The translations under genes were made by a program, and so were the position numbers. Source: an uncultured Saprospiraceae bacterium (lineage in GTDB: Bacteria; Bacteroidota; Bacteroidia; Chitinophagales; Saprospiraceae). Taken from it: a stretch of DNA of 5,283 nucleotides. Positions 1 through 5,283 of this stretch are shown here, piece after piece. The DNA lies in contig CALIQO010000082.1 of NCBI GenBank assembly GCA_938044055.1, positions 1-5,283 on the forward strand. The letters are read 5' to 3'. Within the stretch, counting starts at the first letter, position 1. Each line of letters opens with the position of its first letter. The notes beneath the pieces are model-generated. The model worked only from the letters and a program-made list of their open reading frames with translations. It searched no databases and was not told the origin of the DNA.

Positions 1-2835
1 TTTATCATCCAGCAACCTCGATTGTATCATGCGGCTGGACAAGTTTATCTGGATCTCCATCGGTACGAGAAAGCGGTTGCTAATAATCGCCTAGCGATGG
101 AATACTATCAAGGTGTCGAGGATGAAAACGAAAGAAAGAAGTACACGAGTTACATGTACAACAATATAGGAAGAGCGTATCATCGGAAACGGTCTATGGA
201 TAGTGCTTTATACTATTACGAGTTGGCATTGCCACTAAAAGTAGAGGTACTGGGACATAATAACAACAGCACCCTGAGAACCATCAAGTCTATTTCTGGC
301 ATCTATCAAGACTGGGGACAACTAGATAAAGCCATAGAAACTCAGACCATCGCGCTCAATGGTGCCCTAGAAGCAGAAAATAAGAATGCGGAAGCACAAG
401 CTTACAATGGACTTTCTCAGATGTATCAGAGAAAAAGAGATTTCGAAACTTCTAAGCTATATATTTCTAAGGCCATGGAAATATACAAGGGACTTCAGCC
501 AGACTATACGATGGATCTTGCACACAGTTACCACCAGATGGGGAATGTACTAGAAACTGAGAAAGCCCACCAAGAATCTCTAGAATGGTATACTACTGCT
601 AAGAAGATGTATCGCAAGATTCACAACGGTGCGTATAGTTACCAGGAAGGGAACTCTACCATGAATCTAGGCAAGGCTCATAACTATATGGCTGCTCAGT
701 TAGAAGCTTCTTCTCCTGAGTATGATGTTACTCATCCAGAAGTAAGAGCTCTCAGGGCTAAGGGGATTGAATACTACGAAGAAAACGAACGGATATTTGC
801 AGCTTCCGTTTCTAGAGATCATGCAAGGTGGATAGAACTGTGGTTAAGCAAGGGAGTATGTTATCTAGAAAACAGAGATACTTCAGAAGCCCATAATCTA
901 TTCCAGAAAGCATACGATAGGGCATACAAGATGGCTCCAGAGAAAAGCTACGATCGGTCTCTCTCTTGTCTCAATCTTGCACGTACAACGCTGGATCCAG
1001 AGGAAGCCATAGCTTTATACCAGCAAGGATTATGGGAGTTGTCACGTGGATGGGAATATAACAACCCAGCTGACAACCCTTCTGCAGAAGAGGTTTTTTA
1101 TGAAGACTGGTCTGTTGCTATTATGATCAGAAAGGCAGAACGATTGAGGAACCTGACAAGGCTACAACAAGATAATAGCCATCTTTCCGCTGCCCTTAAA
1201 ACCATCCATGCTTCAGATGCATTACTCGATGAATCCAGAGCATCATTCCTGACTACTTCTGCCAAAATAAACCTAGGCAGAATGGGACATGACGTTTATT
1301 CCGGAGGAGCAGATATCTGCTTTGATCTCGGAGGACAAGAAGACCACGTCTTCACTTTTATAGAAAAAGATAAAGGTCTGGTTTTATTGGAAGCGCTGCA
1401 CTCAGGAAAGAGAATACAAGATGTAATGGTTCCAGATAGTCTTGCCAGCAAGTTACAGAGAACGGCAGCTCGCATTGCAGAATTGACAGCTGCGCAGAAT
1501 CAGTTTAAAGAAGAAGAACAGTATGCTGAATTGGGCGCAGAGATATTTGACTTAGAGCAAGAAAGAAAAAGACTTACAGCTAAGATTGAAGCATTGTATC
1601 CGCTGACGGCTAAGATAAGTAAGGAAGGAAGTACATTGACTCTAGATGAGGTTCAGGCCAGACTCGGTGACAATGACGTCATCTATGAATACTTAAAAAC
1701 GACAGAATTCTTATACATTCTCAGGATTCAAAACAATAAGGCTAATCTATATAGAGAGAAGATTGTAGACTTTTCGCCACAACTAGATTCCTTGCTATCT
1801 ATAATCTCAAGCGAGGATATCGCTATCAATAGAAGCAATTCTTCAAGTGTGTTTAAAACTTTCGGCGGACTAGCACATCGATTGTTCCAGCGACTTTTAC
1901 CTGATTACAACGAAGAAAATTTATTGATTATTCCTGATGGAAATCTTAATTACCTACCCTTCGAATTATTGTTGACAGAACCGGTGCAAGGCGACCAGAT
2001 CAATTACAGTGTACTTCCATACCTGCTTAAATCGGGTACTGTAAAATATGCTTTTTCATCTTCTTTACATTTTGCCGAGGTTGAACAGCCAGAAAATAAT
2101 CAAGGTCAGTTGCTTGCCATAGCGCCTAGCTATCCAGTTTCTCCCAGGGGATTTTTGGCAAGTAGGGCAGGCTTCTCCTCTTTAGAACATACTGAGAGTG
2201 AAGCAGAGAGGATAAGCGAGTTGATGGGTGGAGATAATCTTATCGGTACTGAAGCTACGGTTGGATCGTTTAAAAAAGTGGCAGCTGATTATAAAGTCTT
2301 GCATCTAGCGATGCATGCCTATACCCATGATACGGACCCCATGCTTTCAGGGATGGTGTTTTCTGAAGCAGAAGGAAAGGAAGATCATATCTTACATGCG
2401 CACGAATTATACAACATGGATATTCCTAGTGAACTCGTTGTTCTGAGTGCATGCAATACCGGACTAGGCCAGTATAGCGAAGGAGAAGGAGTGATGTCTC
2501 TGGGGAGAGCTTTCCGACATGCCGGAACAAAAAATGTTATTATGAGTCTCTGGCAGGCCAATGACGAATCTACAAGTCAGATTATGACTGCTTTTTATGA
2601 GAATATTGAGAAAGGAGATCCTAAAGATGAAGCACTTCGAAATGCGAAATTAGAATATTTATCTAGTAGCAGCAATGTATTTCCTTATTTCTGGTCCACA
2701 TTCGTATTGCTAGGAGATGATGCGCCTCTAGATCTTTCTAGCTCAAGGCAAATGGTCGTATGGTTTATATTGATGTCCATTCTATTGATATTGCTTGGTG
2801 TTCTGGTAAAGAAGAAAGTACTTCCTTTATCTTAA
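1..2835 (+). CDS. TPR-repeat CHAT-domain (caspase-like) peptidase with C-terminal membrane anchor, 5' end missing
   Basis: The frame is open from base 1 (FIIQQPRL...) to a TAA at 2833-2835, giving 944 visible codons. A TTG at 22 is a possible but poor start, because the repeat fold already continues upstream of it, so the gene most likely begins outside the window. Counting the codon at base 1 as residue 1, about eight degenerate TPR units fill residues 9-348. A helical linker follows, then a Glu/Lys-rich probable coiled coil at about 480-534. The CHAT region runs from about 549 to 905. It shows 'IIPDGNLNYLPFELL' (642 onward), the catalytic-type His in 'HLAMHA' (His772, codon 2314-2316), the catalytic-type Cys in 'LSACNTG' (Cys818, codon 2452-2454), and the closing 'YFWSTFVLLGD'. 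One membrane helix (about 918-936, from base 2752) precedes a short KKK tail. CHAT proteins are clan CD, caspase/separase-like cysteine peptidases, and TPRs usually bind a partner or substrate. The intact dyad suggests an active protease; its substrate is unknown. The basic tail favours a cytoplasmic C-terminus and a periplasmic body, which would need a signal peptide in the missing part. Confidence 0.93.
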   Translation, partial: FIIQQPRLYHAAGQVYLDLHRYEKAVANNRLAMEYYQGVEDENERKKYTSYMYNNIGRAYHRKRSMDSALYYYELALPLKVEVLGHNNNSTLRTIKSISGIYQDWGQLDKAIETQTIALNGALEAENKNAEAQAYNGLSQMYQRKRDFETSKLYISKAMEIYKGLQPDYTMDLAHSYHQMGNVLETEKAHQESLEWYTTAKKMYRKIHNGAYSYQEGNSTMNLGKAHNYMAAQLEASSPEYDVTHPEVRALRAKGIEYYEENERIFAASVSRDHARWIELWLSKGVCYLENRDTSEAHNLFQKAYDRAYKMAPEKSYDRSLSCLNLARTTLDPEEAIALYQQGLWELSRGWEYNNPADNPSAEEVFYEDWSVAIMIRKAERLRNLTRLQQDNSHLSAALKTIHASDALLDESRASFLTTSAKINLGRMGHDVYSGGADICFDLGGQEDHVFTFIEKDKGLVLLEALHSGKRIQDVMVPDSLASKLQRTAARIAELTAAQNQFKEEEQYAELGAEIFDLEQERKRLTAKIEALYPLTAKISKEGSTLTLDEVQARLGDNDVIYEYLKTTEFLYILRIQNNKANLYREKIVDFSPQLDSLLSIISSEDIAINRSNSSSVFKTFGGLAHRLFQRLLPDYNEENLLIIPDGNLNYLPFELLLTEPVQGDQINYSVLPYLLKSGTVKYAFSSSLHFAEVEQPENNQGQLLAIAPSYPVSPRGFLASRAGFSSLEHTESEAERISELMGGDNLIGTEATVGSFKKVAADYKVLHLAMHAYTHDTDPMLSGMVFSEAEGKEDHILHAHELYNMDIPSELVVLSACNTGLGQYSEGEGVMSLGRAFRHAGTKNVIMSLWQANDESTSQIMTAFYENIEKGDPKDEALRNAKLEYLSSSSNVFPYFWSTFVLLGDDAPLDLSSSRQMVVWFILMSILLILLGVLVKKKVLPLS

Positions 2836-2851
2836 TGGTTATATAAAACCA
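2836..2851. terminator. Small inverted repeat in the convergent gap (weak terminator candidate)
   Basis: TGGTT (2836-2840) and AACCA (2847-2851) can pair as a 5-bp stem around a 6-base loop. The repeat starts directly after the TAA of the CHAT gene and ends two bases before the TAG complement of the minus-strand gene, so it nearly fills the 18-bp gap. The position suits a shared bidirectional terminator for convergent genes. However, the stem is short and AT-rich, and neither strand has a proper U-tract after it, so the call is weak. Confidence 0.22.
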
Positions 2852-2853
2852 CA

Positions 2854-4128
2854 CTAGATCGGAAAATCATCTTTATAAATTATTTCCTCATTTTTCTTGA
2901 ACACAACTTCTCTGATCTCACCAGCACCTTCAAAGTAGAAAATTAAGCCTTTGATTTTTGCTGGATTTTCTGGCACGTGCATTTGATGTGTGAAATCGCC
3001 ATTTATAAAAATGTCAAGCTTTTTATCTTTTGATATAAGTTTCAATTCTGCATAGTCATTAAAGTCTATACCGAACCCAGATAGGTCATTATTCTTTCCA
3101 TTGATTAATTCTTTAAACGTCAACAATTCTAGTTTAGAAGAGCAACCTTTTTTAGCCATCGGGATACCTATGGCTCCGCCCTCATAAAGTAAGTAGACAT
3201 CAACATGTTGGCAGGTACTTATGCCCTCGTCAAAAGTGTTTTTCAAAGTAGTGGACATTTCGAAGTTGTCTGTATATAATTCTCCGAAATCACGCACTTG
3301 GTAGAAACTGACTGCAACTTTAGCAGTTCTAGGATCCAAATTATAATTGAGAACGGTCTCATTATCTATTTTCAATTGACCGTCCGCATAGTATTCTTCT
3401 TTTTTCAAGTAGATAGGTATCTTGTCGCGTTCTATCATTCCTAACCATCCATCTGTAGGTATAAAAACATTGTCTCTCTTAAGAATGGTGTCATCGACTA
3501 CAAGCTTAGACCTAAAGAATCCAGGACGATAATAAATACTGGTTGCAATGCTGTCGTTTCTGGAAACTGTAGACCGCTTATTTCTATCCCAATCTTGTTG
3601 AATTTCAACTTTAGAATTTTTGTCTGCCGCCCTCGCATCGTATTCGAAAACCACAGAATTAGGTAAGCCTTTACTTACCGGTCGACTTTCAAAAGAAAAG
3701 TCCTCAGGATTGTAAGTTGGTGTTTTTTCCGTATTGTTGAAATAGACTTGCCAGCCAAAAAATAGGAGAATAGTCACGATCAATGCAAGTAGAAGCAGTA
3801 TCCATTTTTTTGGATATATGCTCTTTTCTGTTTTTTCAGAATGGTCTTGATTGTTATTATTGACTTGTACGAATACGCGCCAATTTTCGTACCCAGCAAA
3901 TTCTGATAGAATATTCAAGGTTGCGGCACTGGGGTTAGCGATCCGTTCTGCTCGACCCCATATGCGCTTCAGTGTTGTCACACTTAATTTCTTATTGGTT
4001 TCGCTAAAAATCAGCTCGCTCAATTCTTCGAAGTCTTTGTTGCTCCATGTCTGGCCATTACCCCAGCCGAGCTTCTTTTCAATCTGCGTTACCAAATGGT
4101 CTTTCATATATAAGGTAGAAGTATCCAT
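2854..4128 (-). CDS. Membrane-tethered putative regulator: HTH-like domain, one membrane helix, extracytoplasmic PKD-like and LamG-like domains
   Basis: The gene encodes 424 residues, from ATG at 4126-4128 to TAG at 2854-2856. Residues 8-88 form a compact helical domain with 'KKLGWG', 'DFEELSELIF', 'LSVTTLKRIWG' and 'ATLNILSEFAGYENW'. This N-terminal module is familiar from many Bacteroidota proteins and looks like a helix-turn-helix fold, with 50-58 as possible recognition helix; DNA binding is inferred. A polar Asn-rich linker and KK lead into one strong membrane helix (about 109-130), so the N-terminus should be cytoplasmic. Residues 140-265 look like an Ig/PKD-type beta domain ('TSIYYRPGFFRSKLVVDD', 'FIPTDGW'). 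Residues 270-424 resemble a concanavalin/LamG-like sandwich ('LDIFINGDFT', 'IKGLIFYFEGAGEIREVVF'). The only two cysteines, Cys306 and Cys329, are both extracytoplasmic and could form a disulfide. The likely role is a one-component transmembrane sensor/regulator; the ligand is unknown. The start could also be Met8 (4105-4107). No Shine-Dalgarno is present, as is common in this phylum. The gene is divergent from the secreted-protein gene at 4266 and converges with the CHAT gene. Confidence 0.88.
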   Translation of the reverse strand: MDTSTLYMKDHLVTQIEKKLGWGNGQTWSNKDFEELSELIFSETNKKLSVTTLKRIWGRAERIANPSAATLNILSEFAGYENWRVFVQVNNNNQDHSEKTEKSIYPKKWILLLLALIVTILLFFGWQVYFNNTEKTPTYNPEDFSFESRPVSKGLPNSVVFEYDARAADKNSKVEIQQDWDRNKRSTVSRNDSIATSIYYRPGFFRSKLVVDDTILKRDNVFIPTDGWLGMIERDKIPIYLKKEEYYADGQLKIDNETVLNYNLDPRTAKVAVSFYQVRDFGELYTDNFEMSTTLKNTFDEGISTCQHVDVYLLYEGGAIGIPMAKKGCSSKLELLTFKELINGKNNDLSGFGIDFNDYAELKLISKDKKLDIFINGDFTHQMHVPENPAKIKGLIFYFEGAGEIREVVFKKNEEIIYKDDFPI

Positions 4129-4153
4129 AAATGTAAAGAGGATTTATGCTGTG

Positions 4154-4189
4154 ATTGCGATTGAACAAGATTAATTGCGATTGAACAAG
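4154..4189. repeat. Exact 16-bp tandem direct repeat, 20-bp period (candidate operator)
   Basis: ATTGCGATTGAACAAG occurs at 4154-4169 and again, identical, at 4174-4189, with the 4-base spacer ATTA. Bases flanking each copy differ, so the conserved unit is exactly 16 bp. The 20-bp period puts both copies on nearly the same face of the helix, about two turns apart, as expected for a pair of protein-binding sites. The pair starts 26 bp upstream of the minus-strand start codon and ends 76 bp upstream of the plus-strand one. The repeat is seen directly; that it is an operator, perhaps for the adjacent HTH-like protein, is inference. Confidence 0.7.
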
Positions 4190-4196
4190 GTCACAC

Positions 4197-4228
4197 TTGA
4201 TGTTTTCTTCAATTCCTGATTAATATTG
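4197..4228 (+). promoter_or_regulatory. Candidate Bacteroidota-type promoter for the secreted-protein gene
   Basis: TTG at 4197-4199 and TAATATTG at 4221-4228 are separated by 21 bp. The Bacteroidota primary sigma factor prefers TTG near -33 and TAnnTTTG near -7 with about 19-21 bp between; the -7 match has one mismatch. Transcription would begin near 4235, leaving an AT-rich leader of roughly 30 bases before the ATG at 4266. Chance matches are common in AT-rich DNA, so confidence is low. Confidence 0.35.
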
Positions 4229-4232
4229 ATCA
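4217..4232. promoter_or_regulatory. 16-bp near-palindrome overlapping the candidate -7 element
   Basis: TGATTAATATTGATCA at 4217-4232 is symmetric at seven of eight base pairs; only T4221 and G4228 do not match. It covers the whole candidate -7 box, where a bound dimeric protein would block initiation. AT-rich palindromes arise easily by chance, so an operator role is only suggested. Confidence 0.3.
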
Positions 4233-4265
4233 TACTAAAAGTTGAAAATAAAAATTATCTGTTCT

Positions 4266-5283
4266 ATGATGAGGAATATATTGCTAGGAACTGTCTTTTT
4301 ATTTTTTACATATGTAATAACTGGACAGAAACGCGCTCAAAATAGTAGAGCTATTGAATTTCCGATGACTGAAAAGTATTGGGAATCGACTACTGATAAT
4401 GTGGAGTTTATAACGTATAAATCGGTATCTGCTGTTAAAAGCAATAATGATAGAGACCTAGGTATAATGCTTAAAGATTTTGAATTCATCAATGGTACCA
4501 TTGAATATGATGTAGAATTCAAAGGAAGAGGTTTTCCAGGAGTAGATTTCAGGGTTGATGAATCTGGATTGAATTCAGAGAAGGTTTATATACGTTACTT
4601 TGGCACCCCTAATGATGTGGTAAGAACAACATTGCAATATGCCTGTGTTTTAGATGGTGTAAATATGTGGGATGTAAGCGATGAATACCAAGCGGCAGCT
4701 TCCATTAAAGAAGGCGAAAACTGGAATCACGTAAAACTAGTTGTTCATGGTAATCAGATGAAAGTGTACGTCAATAATATGCAATATGCTACTTTACATG
4801 TTCCGGGCTTAGAAGGAAGATCTAAGTCTGGAACTATTGCACTGAGTGGAAATGTGATATATGCTAATTTTAAGGTTATACCTGATGCGACAGAAGATGT
4901 TGCTCCTGCACCAGGCTATGATCCTACCTATAGCGATACCAGATATCTTAAGAAATGGATGGTCAGTCAACCAGTAGATTTTCCTTTAGGTAAAGCGCTG
5001 ATGGGTAGTATTGATCCCAGAGCTCCTGGCTTATCCATTGATTCGACTTTATATAACAGTACAATTGAATGGAAACCATTAAAGGCTGAGCGTCGGGCCC
5101 TGGTTAACTTGACTCGACTATACGGAGGTGTAGATCGAGGACATCGAAAACTGGTATGGATCAAAGTGACGATTTCGTCAGAAGTGAATCAGGAGAAACG
5201 CATTGACTTAGGGTTTAGTGATGAAGTCTGGGTATTTATCAATGGGGAACCTCTATATGAGGATAAGAATCACTATGGTTCTC
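4266..5283 (+). CDS. Secreted DUF1080/LamG-like protein with second beta-sandwich domain, 3' end missing
   Basis: The visible part has 339 complete codons and is open to the right edge. The start is ATG at 4266; a second ATG directly follows at 4269 and is equally possible. An in-frame TAA at 4236-4238 excludes a long upstream extension. Residues 1-21 form a signal peptide: MMRN, a hydrophobic core (ILLGTVFLFFTYVI), then a TGQ cleavage region, so the product is exported. Residues about 30-205 resemble the concanavalin-type fold of DUF1080/3-keto-disaccharide hydrolase-like proteins: 'FEFINGTIEYDVEFKG', 'VYIRYFGT', 'ENWNHVKLVVHGNQMKVYVN' and 'GTIALSGNVIYANFKV'. A linker rich in Pro, Ala and Asp (206-222) leads to a second domain with 'KKWMVSQP', 'ALVNLTRLYG' and 'DLGFSDEVWVFINGEPLYE', like the jelly-roll carbohydrate-binding modules of glycosidases. 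The cut falls inside this domain. Glycan binding or sugar hydrolysis is plausible, but no catalytic residues can be assigned. The gene is divergent from the membrane regulator gene, whose C-terminal domain has a similar fold pattern. Confidence 0.85.
   Translation, partial: MMRNILLGTVFLFFTYVITGQKRAQNSRAIEFPMTEKYWESTTDNVEFITYKSVSAVKSNNDRDLGIMLKDFEFINGTIEYDVEFKGRGFPGVDFRVDESGLNSEKVYIRYFGTPNDVVRTTLQYACVLDGVNMWDVSDEYQAAASIKEGENWNHVKLVVHGNQMKVYVNNMQYATLHVPGLEGRSKSGTIALSGNVIYANFKVIPDATEDVAPAPGYDPTYSDTRYLKKWMVSQPVDFPLGKALMGSIDPRAPGLSIDSTLYNSTIEWKPLKAERRALVNLTRLYGGVDRGHRKLVWIKVTISSEVNQEKRIDLGFSDEVWVFINGEPLYEDKNHYGS

Larger units (their letters stand above)
4129..4265. promoter_or_regulatory. Divergent intergenic regulatory region
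   Basis: These 137 bp separate the start codons of two divergent genes and must hold the promoters of both, unless either is transcribed from farther away. They contain the 16-bp direct repeat pair (4154-4189), a near-palindrome (4217-4232) and one weak promoter match on the plus strand. On the minus strand the best -7-like match is TAATCTTG (complement of 4166-4173, one mismatch to TAnnTTTG). It straddles the end of the first repeat but has no TTG at the expected upstream distance. Neither start codon has a Shine-Dalgarno. Confidence 0.6.

Noticed and set aside
1..2835. A type III-E CRISPR (Craspase-like) TPR-CHAT component
   Set aside because: No CRISPR repeats, Cas7-fusion effector or adaptation genes are visible, the neighbours are unrelated, and membrane-anchored TPR-CHAT proteins are common in Bacteroidota outside CRISPR loci.
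3851..4174. A 107-codon open frame on the plus strand
   Set aside because: It lies almost wholly antisense to the N-terminal half of the membrane regulator gene, its product has no recognisable domain, and the minus-strand frame has clear protein motifs throughout.
4154..4189. A minimal CRISPR array or insertion-sequence target duplication
   Set aside because: The 4-base spacer is far too short for CRISPR, and no inverted terminal repeats or transposase gene lie between or beside the copies.
4337..4522. A 61-codon open frame on the minus strand
   Set aside because: It is antisense to the secreted-protein gene, low in complexity (Ser/Leu-rich), and has no recognisable motif.
4967..5164. A 65-codon open frame on the minus strand
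   Set aside because: It is antisense to the second domain of the secreted protein, which is clearly the real coding frame here.

Overview
The window looks like chromosomal DNA from a Bacteroidota bacterium. The evidence is the gene content: a long TPR-CHAT protein, a membrane-spanning protein with the Bacteroidota-type 'LSVTTLKRIWG' N-terminal domain, and a secreted protein whose N-terminus ends in an 'ITGQ'-type cleavage region. AT-rich leaders without Shine-Dalgarno sequences also fit. A marine Saprospiria- or Flavobacteriia-like member is plausible, but the sequence alone does not settle the class.

Layout: (1) Positions 1-2835, plus strand, hold the 3' part of a large gene for a TPR-repeat protein with a C-terminal CHAT (caspase-like) peptidase domain and a final membrane helix. 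The reading frame is open to the left edge, so the true start lies outside the window. (2) After an 18-bp convergent gap, positions 2854-4128 on the minus strand encode a 424-residue protein: a cytoplasmic helix-turn-helix-like domain, one membrane helix, then an extracytoplasmic region with an Ig/PKD-like part and a concanavalin/LamG-like part. (3) A 137-bp divergent intergenic region (4129-4265) carries an exact 16-bp direct repeat with 20-bp periodicity, a 16-bp near-palindrome and a weak Bacteroidota-type promoter. (4) From 4266 to the right edge, plus strand, runs the first 339 codons of an exported protein with a DUF1080/LamG-like domain followed by the start of a second beta-sandwich domain.

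The most interesting reading is that genes 2 and 4 form a unit. A membrane-tethered putative transcription factor, with a ligand-binding-type fold outside the membrane, is divergent from a secreted protein with a similar fold, and operator-like repeats lie between them. This is inference from architecture. The TPR-CHAT gene converges on the regulator gene and may be functionally separate. No RNA genes, CRISPR arrays, insertion sequences or attachment sites were seen.
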